A stretch of DNA of 64,000 nt from Chitinophaga pinensis (GTDB lineage: Bacteria > Bacteroidota > Bacteroidia > UBA7662), in assembly GCA_945874665.1 (NCBI GenBank), contig CAMCHJ010000001.1, positions 372,001 through 436,000 of the forward strand. The letters run 5' to 3'. Numbering within the stretch: position 1 is the first letter of the stretch; every line of letters starts with the position of its first letter. Of the stretch, positions 54,819 through 62,897 are shown piece by piece. The notes beneath the pieces were generated by a model. It was not told the DNA's origin and made no database searches. It worked only from the letters and a program-made list of their open reading frames with translations. A program made the position numbers and the translations under genes.

Positions 54819-55429
54819 GCTTCATCTACTTTATAACCCTGAGATCGGGCGTATTCTTTGATCTTGTCTTTCATCATGTTGCGCGCACGGTGAAGGCGCG
54901 AACGGACTGTGCCAATGGGTATCCCAATGATTTTCGACATTTCTTCGTAAGTGAAACCTTCAATGTCGCTTAATAACACAATCAACCTAAAGTCAACAGG
55001 AATGCTGTTCAAAGCCTGCGTGATTTCATCTCCTAAAATGCCGCCAAAAATCTCCTGGCGTAAATCTACGGTAGCAGTGTAATGTGCCTCCTCAGAGTTG
55101 TACACCTGCTCCACCTCGTCGTAATCAGTCTTTACCGGCTCCTTCGTTTTTTTGCGGAAATCGTTGATGAAGCTGTTTTTCATGATGCGGAACAACCATG
55201 CTTTCGCATTGGTGTCGCGCTGATAGGTCTCAATAAACCTGAATGCTTTCAGGTAAGTTTCTTGCACGAGGTCGTTTGCATCGTCCTCGTCAAGTGTTAA
55301 TCGGTATCCGAAGTTATACAAGGCATCCATGTGGGGGTAAAACTCCACCTCGAAAACCTTGTTCTTCATCTCGGGAGATAAGCTCAAGCTGTTCCTTTCT
55401 TTGGTATGTTCCCGCAGGATGTCCGTCAT
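54815..55429 (-). CDS. ECF sigma factor
   Basis: A 204-residue group 4 sigma factor. Region 2 is at residues ~30-95 (YNFGYRLTLDEDDANDLVQETYLKAFRF and AWLFRIMKNSFINDFRKK) and region 4 at ~140-195 (FRLIVLLSDIEGFTYEEMSKIIGIPIGTVRSRLHRAR). It directs RNA polymerase to stress promoters, with the anti-sigma gene overlapping its end. The start ATG at 55429 is chosen by length and the usual distance to region 2. No recognisable ECF promoter was found upstream, so autoregulation is unproved. Confidence 0.94.
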   Translation of the reverse strand: MTDILREHTKERNSLSLSPEMKNKVFEVEFYPHMDALYNFGYRLTLDEDDANDLVQETYLKAFRFIETYQRDTNAKAWLFRIMKNSFINDFRKKTKEPVKTDYDEVEQVYNSEEAHYTATVDLRQEIFGGILGDEITQALNSIPVDFRLIVLLSDIEGFTYEEMSKIIGIPIGTVRSRLHRARNMMKDKIKEYARSQGYKVDEA

Positions 55430-55503
55430 GGTAAAATCCGTTGGGTGCTGCTAAGTTAAGTATTCTATACGAAGCCTTATCCACACCCACATCTACCAAA
55501 AGC

Positions 55504-55534
55504 AAAAGACCGAGAGAATGGTTCCCTGCGGTCT
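55504..55534 (-). terminator. Terminator after the 40-residue lipoprotein gene
   Basis: On the minus strand AGACCG..GGGA pairs with TCTC..CGGTCT across a 5-base loop, followed by TTTTGCTTTT. It lies 53 bases after that gene's stop and 75 bases before the sigma gene, so it separates the two. Confidence 0.55.
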
Positions 55535-55586
55535 AAAATTCAAAAAATAAGGTAAAGTACTATGGGAAGACACCCAATGGCGCTAT

Positions 55587-55709
55587 TCAAATGCGAGAGG
55601 TCTCTTTTACAGAAACTTCTGAAAAAGAAGGGCAGTTACAGCCACGTTTAGACGCACAACCGGTTGTAAACAGCAACAGTAGCAAAGCGGGAAGAAGCAA
55701 TTTTCGCAT
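55587..55709 (-). CDS. Small (40-residue) lipoprotein, unknown function
   Basis: ATG at 55709 to TGA at 55589-55587. The product starts with MRKLLLPALLLLLFTTGC, a full lipoprotein signal peptide with lipobox and Cys18. The mature part is only 23 residues and contains KRGCNCP, a Cys-x-Cys pair. A terminator-like hairpin follows. The signal, the lipobox and the hairpin together make it a real gene rather than chance. Function unknown; it may bind metal or be an entericidin-like small lipoprotein. It lies between the sigma gene and the glycosyltransferase gene. Confidence 0.75.
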   Translation of the reverse strand: MRKLLLPALLLLLFTTGCASKRGCNCPSFSEVSVKETSRI

Positions 55710-55801
55710 GTACAAAGAAACGAACTGGCAGTAGAAATCGCGTTCAATGGGGAAGGTTTTTTAATTTTTCAGTGATTTTGGAGTGAATGTTTTATTTTGG
55801 G

Positions 55802-56869
55802 ATGATGTCGAGCTCCAAACGTATACTTTTTGCACCCCTAGATTGGGGATTGGGGCATGCTACACGTTGTATGCCGCTGATCGACAGGGCCCTGGCCTTG
55901 GGGCATGTGCCAGTTATCGCAGCAAATGGCCGTGGAGCAGCGCTTTTGCAAGAGCAGTACCCCAATTTGGAGCACTGCGATTTTCCTGGCGTAGCTGTTA
56001 AATACGGTAAGCATGCGGCTTTTGACACACTTTTAATCGGGCCAAATTTATTACGAGGTGTGCGGCATGAGCATGTTTTACTGGAAGCGCTGGTTGAAAA
56101 GCATCAAATTGACATGGTGCTTAGCGACAATCGCTATGGGGCCTGGAGCAAACGCGTGCCATCGGTTTTTATGAGTCACCAATTGGCACCGCTGCCTCCG
56201 AAAAGCTTGATTTTTATGCGGCCTTCGCTGCAATGGTTGCTGAAGCGCTGGCTGCGGCCCTTTAACTATGTGCTTGTCCCCGATTTTGAAGAGGATTTCG
56301 GCAGTTTAGCTGGGGAATTGTCGCATGCTTGGCCCGACAAGCGCCTTCGGTATTTGGGGCCGCTCTCGCGCCTGCAACCGCAGCCAAAAAGTGCGGGAGG
56401 CTATCCACTGCTGGTTGTTTTATCGGGTCCTGAGCCCCAGCGGACCATGTTTGAGCGCCTTTTAAGGCAGCAATTGCGGTATTTCGATCAGCCTGCGCTG
56501 CTGGTGCAAGGCAAGCCAGGCCCGCCATTCGAAGAGCAGGATGGCCAGCTACATCTTGTAAACACACTGCCACCCGAAGCACTAGCCTTAGCTATTCAGC
56601 AGGCTGAATTGGTGGTGGCCCGCTCGGGTTACAGTACGGTAATGGACTTGTGGCGTTTGGGAGGTAAGGCCTGTTTTGTGCCAACACCAGGACAAACGGA
56701 GCAATGGTATTTGGCAACGCGGTTAGCCGAAAAGAGAATCAGCAGTTATCAGCACCAAGCTGACTTTAACATTGCCCGTGCATGGGAGGAAAGCGCGCAT
56801 TTTGACGGCTTTAGGCCACAAGCGGAGGGAGAAGGCTTGATGCATTGGGATGAAATCCTATCTTCGTAG
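55802..56869 (+). CDS. MurG-like glycosyltransferase (GT28/GT-B type)
   Basis: A 355-residue GT-B glycosyltransferase. The N-terminal donor/acceptor region is ILFAPLDWGLGHATRCMPLI and the C-terminal nucleotide-sugar site is VVARSGYSTVMDLWRLGGKACFVPTPGQTEQWYLA, typical of MurG and related N-acetylglucosaminyltransferases. It is not MurG itself (no MurG lead motif or neighbours). Start is ATG at 55802 (a second ATG at 55805 is equal). The next gene begins 1 base after its stop, the first of a coupled four-gene set. Confidence 0.87.
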   Translation: MMSSSKRILFAPLDWGLGHATRCMPLIDRALALGHVPVIAANGRGAALLQEQYPNLEHCDFPGVAVKYGKHAAFDTLLIGPNLLRGVRHEHVLLEALVEKHQIDMVLSDNRYGAWSKRVPSVFMSHQLAPLPPKSLIFMRPSLQWLLKRWLRPFNYVLVPDFEEDFGSLAGELSHAWPDKRLRYLGPLSRLQPQPKSAGGYPLLVVLSGPEPQRTMFERLLRQQLRYFDQPALLVQGKPGPPFEEQDGQLHLVNTLPPEALALAIQQAELVVARSGYSTVMDLWRLGGKACFVPTPGQTEQWYLATRLAEKRISSYQHQADFNIARAWEESAHFDGFRPQAEGEGLMHWDEILSS

Positions 56870-56870
56870 C

Positions 56871-58199
56871 ATGACTACGCCTGCTGTGCTCGTTTACACC
56901 GACAAAATCGGCGCTCGATTGCGTTATACCTTTGATTTGGTATTTCGCACTTTGCTCGGCATGCCTTACCTGCTCACCACTGACCGGCTGATTGCTCAAG
57001 CGCACGAAGGCCCTTTGCTCGTGTATACCAGCGACCCGCTTTCAATGGAGGTAGGCTTGCGCATCAAGGCGCTAGATTTACTTTTTGAAAAAGGATTGCG
57101 TGAACAAAGATTGGCACCAGCTTATTTGGATGATTTGCCAGTGCTTTTTCGCACGCATCAGCGCTATGACCTGCCTTTCGACCCTTTTGCTGCCATTTTT
57201 TACCTGGTTTCGCGTTACGAAGAGTATTTACCACACCGACGCGATGGGCACAATCGATTTGACCCTTCCGATAACTTATTGGTGGAACTTGGCCTGCTTG
57301 AAACCCCCTTGGTTGATCGTTATGCCCTGCTGGTTGCGGTTTTACTGCGGCGCCGTTGGCCCGAGCTGCCGATGCCTAACCGCCGTTACCGCTTTATGCC
57401 CACCATCGACGTGGATCAGCTGTATGCTTACCGAGAAAAAGGAATTTTGAGAAGTGCATATGGCTTTGGAAGGGCCATACAGGAAAGTCGCTGGGACCTC
57501 TTTCAAGAGCGTCGCGAAGTATTGGCAGGGCGGCAAGCGGACCCTTTTGATGCGTATGATTACCTGCTCCAATTGCACAAAAAATCTGGGGGAGAAGCGG
57601 TTTATTTCTTTTTGGTGGGGGATTATGGAGGCCACGACAATGCCCATTCGCCCTTCCGCGAGAGCTTTCGGGAGCTCGTGAAAAGCACGGCTGATCATTT
57701 TAAAGTGGGTTTACATCCATCTTACCGTTCCAATACGCAGCCTGTTTTGGTGGATAGAGAACGTAAGCTGCTCGAAGACATCCTCAACAGACCCGTGATT
57801 TGGAGTCGCCAACATTTTCTTAAAGTACGCCTGCCTGGCACCTACCAGCAGCTGGCAAAGCGCGATTTTGAAGCTGATTTTAGCATGGCCTATGCTGGTC
57901 ATCCTGGTTTTAGGTCGGGAACAGCTACGCCACACTTCTTTTATGACCTTGATTACGAAGCACCAACGGCCTTGATGGTGTACCCCACCTGTGTGATGGA
58001 TACTACTTTGCAGCAATATTTATCGCTTAGTCCTGAACAAGCCAAGCAACGCATCGACCGCCTCATTGCTGAGGTAAAAGCAGTGGAAGGCACTTTTGTG
58101 AGCCTTTGGCACAACAGCTCGCTGCATGACACAGGTGATTGGACGGGCTGGCGTGATGTGTATGAGCACCTCATTGAACAAGCGAGGCCAGATGAGTAA
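56871..58199 (+). CDS. Polysaccharide deacetylase family protein
   Basis: A 442-residue protein. The N-terminal ~150 residues form the extra domain seen before such deacetylases in this phylum (VYTDKIGARLRYTFDLVF; YLVSRYEEYLPHRRDGHNRF). The NodB-like core has PTIDVDQLYAYREKG (Asp-Asp metal/base motif) and VGLHPSYRSN (His metal ligand and Ser), then VIWSRQHFLKV and, near the end, LWHNSSL with a His. It should remove N-acetyl groups from a cell-surface sugar, perhaps the one made by the upstream glycosyltransferase. Start ATG at 56871; no signal peptide is seen. The next gene overlaps its end by 8 bases. Confidence 0.83.
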   Translation: MTTPAVLVYTDKIGARLRYTFDLVFRTLLGMPYLLTTDRLIAQAHEGPLLVYTSDPLSMEVGLRIKALDLLFEKGLREQRLAPAYLDDLPVLFRTHQRYDLPFDPFAAIFYLVSRYEEYLPHRRDGHNRFDPSDNLLVELGLLETPLVDRYALLVAVLLRRRWPELPMPNRRYRFMPTIDVDQLYAYREKGILRSAYGFGRAIQESRWDLFQERREVLAGRQADPFDAYDYLLQLHKKSGGEAVYFFLVGDYGGHDNAHSPFRESFRELVKSTADHFKVGLHPSYRSNTQPVLVDRERKLLEDILNRPVIWSRQHFLKVRLPGTYQQLAKRDFEADFSMAYAGHPGFRSGTATPHFFYDLDYEAPTALMVYPTCVMDTTLQQYLSLSPEQAKQRIDRLIAEVKAVEGTFVSLWHNSSLHDTGDWTGWRDVYEHLIEQARPDE

Positions 58200-59106
58200 A
58201 TGGACTTACCAGTCTGCCCAAGCCCTCAACCTCAGCGTTTGGGATGCGCAGGCCTTGCGACAAAGTGGCAGCAGCATTTATTTGCACAGCAGCTACCTCG
58301 ACGAAGTGGCGCCGGGTTGGGGCATCCTTCAAAATGAGCAAAACATACAATTTCCGGTTTGCCAGAAGCGCAAATGGGGCTTTTCGATGATTCGGCAGCC
58401 TTTGTTTGTACAACATTTTAGACCAGTTTTACCAGGCTTTGGAGAAACATTCGATCTCCACAGCCTGCTCCAACATCTTCAAACCCTTGCGCCTTTGGTG
58501 GAGTTGCAAGTCGATTTACCCACGCCAGCAACGCTCCCAGCTGACTGGAAGGTAACCGAACGCATCAGTTACCGCTTAGCGCTACCTAACCAAGTAACCG
58601 ATTTGCGGGCAGGATATAGCAGTCACCACAAGCGCATCCTCAAAAAGTCCGACCCGATGCAACTGGGCATTTACAACAACCAAGCCGCTTTTATGGCGTT
58701 GCTAAAGGCCGAATTACCCAAAAAATCGGGTTTGCCGGTCAGTGCTTTTGATAAGGTGGCGAATTTGATTACTTGGATCAGTATTAAGCGGCGGGGACAG
58801 CTGTTTGCGGCAACCGATGGCGAGCAGCTGTTGGCTGCGTGTTACATTTTGCATAGCGGCGACCGGCTGCTGTACCAATGGGCGGTGAGCAGCGAGGCGG
58901 GTAAGGAGCGCCAGGCCATGCACCGGTTGGTTGACCATGTGCTGGCGGCTTATGCAGGCAGTGGACTGGAGTTCGATTTTGAAGGCTCCATGCTGGAAGG
59001 ATTACAGCGTTTTTACGCAGGATTCGGTGCAAATCCTTATCTTTATATGCGGTTGGTGTACAGCCGCCTACCGGCTTTGCTAAACCGTATCCTCCATGTT
59101 GGTTAA
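58192..59106 (+). CDS. FemAB/GNAT-like acyltransferase
   Basis: A 304-residue protein of the FemAB-like GNAT group. The N-half is WDAQALRQSGSSIYLHSSYLDEVAPGW and the C-half ends with LEFDFEGSMLEGLQRFYAGFGANPYLYMRL, a motif seen in this group in Bacteroidota. Relatives transfer amino acids or acetyl groups to cell-wall or glycan precursors. The ATG at 58192 overlaps the deacetylase gene by 8 bases and the end overlaps upp by 11 bases. Substrate unknown; linkage suggests modification of the same envelope glycan. Confidence 0.8.
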   Translation: MSKWTYQSAQALNLSVWDAQALRQSGSSIYLHSSYLDEVAPGWGILQNEQNIQFPVCQKRKWGFSMIRQPLFVQHFRPVLPGFGETFDLHSLLQHLQTLAPLVELQVDLPTPATLPADWKVTERISYRLALPNQVTDLRAGYSSHHKRILKKSDPMQLGIYNNQAAFMALLKAELPKKSGLPVSAFDKVANLITWISIKRRGQLFAATDGEQLLAACYILHSGDRLLYQWAVSSEAGKERQAMHRLVDHVLAAYAGSGLEFDFEGSMLEGLQRFYAGFGANPYLYMRLVYSRLPALLNRILHVG

Positions 59107-59740
59107 CCTCAGTAAAAAAAATTCACTTGTTTCTCAGTTTGTAAGCGAGCTGCGTGATGTGCAAGTGCAAAAAGACCGCCTGCGGTTTCGGCGCAACATG
59201 GAACGCATTGGCGAGGTGTGTGCTTACGAAATTTCGAAGGAGCTCGACTATGAGCAGCGCGAGGTGACTACTCCTTTGGGCGTGGCCAGTATGGCACAGA
59301 TGCCACAACAACCGGTACTGGCAACCATTTTACGGGCAGGATTGCCGCTACACCAAGGCCTGCTCAATTATTTCGATGGGGCCGACAACGCTTTTGTCTC
59401 CGCCTATCGTTACCATCACCAAGACCATTCGTTTGAAGTGAAAGTAGAGTATGCGTCTTGTCCGCCCATCGAAGGTCGTGTACTCATATTAGCCGACCCC
59501 ATGATCGCCACCGGCACCAGTTTGGTACTCACTTACAAATCGCTTTTACAGTTTGGCAAGCCAAGCAAAGTATTTGTGGTGACCGCAATTGGGTCTGAGG
59601 CTGGTGTAAACTATGTACGCAAGAGCATTCCTGGGGTCAAAATTTTTGCCGCTGCGGTCGATGCCGAACTTACTGCCAAAGCTTACATCGTGCCGGGTTT
59701 GGGCGATGCCGGTGATTTGGCTTTTGGTGAGAAGAAGTAA
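59096..59740 (+). CDS. upp: Uracil phosphoribosyltransferase
   Basis: A 214-residue enzyme of pyrimidine salvage that makes UMP from uracil and PRPP. The PRPP loop VLILADPMIATGTSLVLTYKSL, the RAGLPLHQGLLNYFDGADNAFV segment and the C-terminal IVPGLGDAGDLAFG are diagnostic. The start ATG at 59096 lies inside the FemAB-like gene (11-base overlap). Its presence at the end of the envelope cluster suggests coexpression, perhaps for UDP-sugar supply; this is inferred. Confidence 0.95.
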   Translation: MLVNLSKKNSLVSQFVSELRDVQVQKDRLRFRRNMERIGEVCAYEISKELDYEQREVTTPLGVASMAQMPQQPVLATILRAGLPLHQGLLNYFDGADNAFVSAYRYHHQDHSFEVKVEYASCPPIEGRVLILADPMIATGTSLVLTYKSLLQFGKPSKVFVVTAIGSEAGVNYVRKSIPGVKIFAAAVDAELTAKAYIVPGLGDAGDLAFGEKK

Positions 59741-59821
59741 TTTGGCGCCAGGGCAAGGCCATTGAGCATGGCCAATGGCTTCGACAGCAGCTTATGGCTG
59801 TTTTTATAAAAATGCGGGCAT

Positions 59822-59848
59822 AAAAAAAGCGCCCCGGAGGACGCTTTT
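59822..59848 (-). terminator. Terminator of the Lys/Cys-rich exported protein gene
   Basis: AAAAGCG and CGCTTTT pair, with an inner CC/GG and one mismatch. On the minus strand it is followed by seven T residues in all; on the plus strand by TTTTGATTTT, so it may also serve upp. Confidence 0.65.
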
Positions 59849-59863
59849 GATTTTAAATGCTGC

Positions 59864-60046
59864 TTAGGCGTCTTTTTTCTTGCTGCAGCAAGCTTTGCCT
59901 TCGGTTTCTGAGCCGCAAGACTTTTTCTCGTCGGTTTGTTCCGTTTTAGTAGCTTCCTTTTTCTTCTTCTTTTTGCCGCCATCGCCAGCAAAAGTTACTG
60001 CTGAAACTGCTGTGAGCAGCACCAACGTCATCCATATCTTTTTCAT
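59864..60046 (-). CDS. Small Lys/Cys-rich exported protein
   Basis: A 60-residue protein with signal peptide MKKIWMTLVLLTAVSAVTFA. The mature ~40 residues hold six consecutive Lys (GGKKKKKKE), several Glu, and four Cys in CGSETEGKACC. ATG at 60046 is chosen by the signal peptide, though the frame is open far upstream. Metal chelation or a structural role in the periplasm is possible; I do not recognise a family. A terminator follows. Confidence 0.7.
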   Translation of the reverse strand: MKKIWMTLVLLTAVSAVTFAGDGGKKKKKKEATKTEQTDEKKSCGSETEGKACCSKKKDA

Positions 60047-60122
60047 AAATGTGTTTTTAGAAATAGTACAACGAATATACGCAATATTCAGAACTTTGTT
60101 GCGCCAGAGTGGTTTTTTTAGC

Positions 60123-61715
60123 ATGCAAGAACGGTTCGATTTTATAGTGGTGGGTTCGGGAATAGCAGGACTCAGTTTTGGGTTGAAGGCAGCCCGCATG
60201 GGCAAAGTATGCATCATTACTAAAAGCGACGAAGACGAATCGAATACAAAATACGCCCAGGGCGGAGTGGCTGTGGTAACCGATTTGTTGAAAGACAGCT
60301 TCGACCAGCATGTGGCCGATACTTTAGATGCCGGCGATGGTGCTTGCGATTCTACCGTCGTGCAAATGGTGGTAGAAGAAGGACCAGCGGGTATTCAGGA
60401 GATTATTCAGATGGGGGCGCAGTTCGACCGCACCGACAGTGGTGCCTATGACTTGGCGAGGGAAGGTGGTCACAGCGTGGGGCGGGTGCTGCACCACAAA
60501 GACATGACGGGCTTCGAAATAGAGCGTACTTTGTTGGCGCAAATACATGCCCATCCTAACATTACCCTCTACAGCCACAAATTTGCAGTTGATCTCATTA
60601 CACAACACCACCTTGGAGCAGAAGTAACTAAAAAACGGATAGATATTTGTTGTTATGGCATCTATGCCCTCAATACTTTTAATCAAACTATCGAAACCAT
60701 ATTAGGAAGGGTGGTGATATTGGCTACTGGAGGGGCGGGACAAGTATACAGCAGTACCACAAATCCACTTATAGCCACGGGCGATGGCATAGCCATGGCT
60801 TATAGGGCAAAAGCCCGGTTGCAAAACATGGAATTCATCCAGTTTCATCCTACGGCTTTGTACAATCCCGGAGAGCACCCTGCCTTCCTAATTTCCGAGG
60901 CTGTACGCGGTTATGGCGGCGTGCTTAAAACAGCACAGGGGCAGGAGTTTATGCACCTATACGACAAGCGTAAATCGCTTGCCCCGCGCGATATTGTGGC
61001 CAGGGCCATCGACAGCGAGCTCAAAAAATCGGGTGCCAATCATGTATTGCTTGATGCTACCCACATTCCAAAGGCTACCATGCTGTCGCATTTTCCTAAC
61101 ATCTACCAAAAATGCCTCGGTATAGGCATCGACATGGCCAAGGAGCCCGTGCCGGTGGTGCCAGCCATGCATTACCTCGTTGGCGGCATCCAAGTTGATG
61201 CGCGGGGCCGCACCAGCATCCAAAACATGTACGCCTGTGGCGAGTGTGCCAGTACGGGTTTACATGGCGCCAATCGCCTCGCTTCTAATTCCCTACTCGA
61301 AGCCGTGGTGTTTGCCAATCGTATTTTTAAGGATGTGGAAGAACGCTGGCAGCAAATTGATTTCCGAACCGATATTCCTGATTGGAACGATGCTGGCACT
61401 AGTGTACCCGATGAGCAAATCCTCATCAGTCAAAATCTACGTGAAACCCAAGCCATCATGAGTGCCTATGTGGGCATTGTGCGCAACGATTTGCGCTTAG
61501 AGCGGGCCTGGAACCGCCTGCACATTTTACACCAAGAAACCGAGTGGCTGTATGCCAAAAGCAAGCTGTCGGTGCCCCTGCTCGAGCAGCGCAACATGCT
61601 CAAAGTGGCCTATTGCATCATTAAATCGGCAAGGCTACGCACCGAAAGCCGCGGTCTGCACTTTACCACCGATTACCCAGCGAAGCGTCAAAGTTTTACC
61701 GAAACGGTTATTTGA
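60123..61715 (+). CDS. nadB: L-aspartate oxidase
   Basis: A 530-residue FAD enzyme that oxidises L-aspartate to iminoaspartate, the first step of NAD synthesis. Visible are the dinucleotide motif FIVVGSGIAGLSFGLKAA, TKYAQGGVAVV, QFHPTALYNPGEHPAFLISEAVRGYGG and the FAD C-terminal block CGECASTGLHGANRLASNSLLEAVV. The succinate dehydrogenase family is similar, but length and the aspartate-oxidase-type capping region fit NadB. The ATG at 60123 gives the right N-terminus; upstream in-frame codons run through the divergent small gene and are rejected. nadA and nadC are not nearby. Confidence 0.94.
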   Translation: MQERFDFIVVGSGIAGLSFGLKAARMGKVCIITKSDEDESNTKYAQGGVAVVTDLLKDSFDQHVADTLDAGDGACDSTVVQMVVEEGPAGIQEIIQMGAQFDRTDSGAYDLAREGGHSVGRVLHHKDMTGFEIERTLLAQIHAHPNITLYSHKFAVDLITQHHLGAEVTKKRIDICCYGIYALNTFNQTIETILGRVVILATGGAGQVYSSTTNPLIATGDGIAMAYRAKARLQNMEFIQFHPTALYNPGEHPAFLISEAVRGYGGVLKTAQGQEFMHLYDKRKSLAPRDIVARAIDSELKKSGANHVLLDATHIPKATMLSHFPNIYQKCLGIGIDMAKEPVPVVPAMHYLVGGIQVDARGRTSIQNMYACGECASTGLHGANRLASNSLLEAVVFANRIFKDVEERWQQIDFRTDIPDWNDAGTSVPDEQILISQNLRETQAIMSAYVGIVRNDLRLERAWNRLHILHQETEWLYAKSKLSVPLLEQRNMLKVAYCIIKSARLRTESRGLHFTTDYPAKRQSFTETVI

Positions 61716-61740
61716 AATCAGCGTGTCCACCTGGGGGTGA

Positions 61741-62706
61741 TTACAGCAATTTCCTCACCCTTTCACGTGAGTTGATGTAGGCTTTAACCGCTGATTTGCT
61801 ACTGTACCAAGTTTTACCATCCTTGTAGGCGGCTAGTTTTCCCCTTCTTGCCATCAAGCCTAAATAATCGGCACCGTACGGCACCTCGGGGTCTTCAACC
61901 AGTTGCTGTAAGGGCAAAAAATCATCTGTGCGGTCTTCCAGTACGGCCAAGTACAAATCAAGGGAACGCTCAGTTGCTTGCAACATCATACGAATGAAAG
62001 GTTCATAGTTTCCTGAATTAGCTGCGTTTAAAGCAGCATAGTACCGTTTCCTATCTTGAACAAGAATAAAAGCAGGCGGATAACCAGATTGCATTAACAA
62101 GAGGGCGGTTGCCAATCGTGCAGTTCGCCCGTTGCCATCAAAGTAGGGATGAATCCAAACAAAACGATGATGAAAGTATGCTGCACATACTACAGGGTGT
62201 ACCGTTGAACGGATGCTCTCAACTTCCTGTAAAAGATTGTCAATCAAATCAGGAACCTTCAACGCATTAGGCGGTGTAAAATTGGCTCCTGTAATGCGAA
62301 CCCCCATATTTCGATATCGACCCGAAAACTCTTTCTCGATTTTTTGAAGGAGTGTCGAATGGATTTCATGCAGCTGATTAGCATGTAAAGCAGCATTTTT
62401 TTTGGCAAGACTTTCAACATATGCCAAGGCCTCCTCGTGATTATGAACCTCGAAATGCTCTTTGAGTAACTTGCCTTTTACAGTTAAGCCATCTTCCAGT
62501 ACAAGACGTGTTTCAGATAAGGTTAATGTGTTCCCCTCAATGGCCGTGCTGTGGTGTGAAAATTCTGTTCGTAAGCTTTTTTGTAAACTTCTAAGTGCAT
62601 AAGTAGGAAGCGGCCTGAAACTATCAAGTTGCTCTTTTTTTAGATTGATGCGTTCTATGAGTGGCATTATAGTTTCGAATGCCAAGGTTTGAATTATTGT
62701 TGTCAT
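61741..62706 (-). CDS. Fic family protein with C-terminal DNA-binding-like domain
   Basis: A 321-residue protein. The Fic motif HPYFDGNGR (residues 186-194) has the catalytic His186, so it may transfer AMP or a related group to a target hydroxyl. The auto-inhibitory motif S53-x3-E57-G58 precedes it (class II). The C-terminal ~55 residues (YLGLMARRGKLAAYKDGKTWYSSKSAVKAYI) look like an excisionase/MerR-like helix-turn-helix. The gene has its own SD (GGAGG, 6 bases before the ATG) and a 14-bp palindrome around the -7 box, which suggests it represses itself. It stands alone, with no separate antitoxin gene. Confidence 0.88.
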   Translation of the reverse strand: MTTIIQTLAFETIMPLIERINLKKEQLDSFRPLPTYALRSLQKSLRTEFSHHSTAIEGNTLTLSETRLVLEDGLTVKGKLLKEHFEVHNHEEALAYVESLAKKNAALHANQLHEIHSTLLQKIEKEFSGRYRNMGVRITGANFTPPNALKVPDLIDNLLQEVESIRSTVHPVVCAAYFHHRFVWIHPYFDGNGRTARLATALLLMQSGYPPAFILVQDRKRYYAALNAANSGNYEPFIRMMLQATERSLDLYLAVLEDRTDDFLPLQQLVEDPEVPYGADYLGLMARRGKLAAYKDGKTWYSSKSAVKAYINSRERVRKLL

Positions 62707-62712
62707 AGGGCA

Positions 62713-62717
62713 CCTCC
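62713..62717 (-). promoter_or_regulatory. Shine-Dalgarno sequence of the fic gene
   Basis: GGAGG on the minus strand, 6 bases before the ATG at 62706. Together with rpsB it is one of two strong SD sites found in the window. Confidence 0.7.
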
Positions 62718-62726
62718 AATGTTGCT

Positions 62727-62769
62727 TTTAATATCGGAAACAAATATATTCATTTTTTCCGATATTAAA
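62727..62769. promoter_or_regulatory. Operator-like 14-bp palindrome around the fic promoter
   Basis: TTTAATATCGGAAA (62727-62740) and TTTCCGATATTAAA (62756-62769) are exact reverse complements. The 15-base spacer holds the -7 box TATATTTG (minus strand, 62748-62741). A repressor bound to both arms would cover the promoter. The repressor is probably the Fic protein itself, by its C-terminal domain; this is inferred. Confidence 0.8.
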
Positions 62770-62897
62770 GAACCAAGCCGATAAAACTACCACTTCCTGC
62801 CCTTCAGCATCTATATAGGACAAAGGAGTCGACCCGATTCTTCGTACATGTATTGATTTTGCAACGCAGCCAAAGAAAAGCTATAAACAACAGTGAA
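62770..62897. other. Short gap without a gene
   Basis: About 130 bases between the fic operator and the lipoprotein gene; no ORF or terminator seen. Confidence 0.4.

Noticed and set aside
59758-59779. GCCATTG/CAATGGC inverted repeat after upp
   Set aside because: No T-run follows; not supported as a terminator.
59880-60122. N-terminal extension of NadB
   Set aside because: It is antisense to the small Lys/Cys-rich gene and has a low-complexity Phe-rich run that mirrors its Lys codons.
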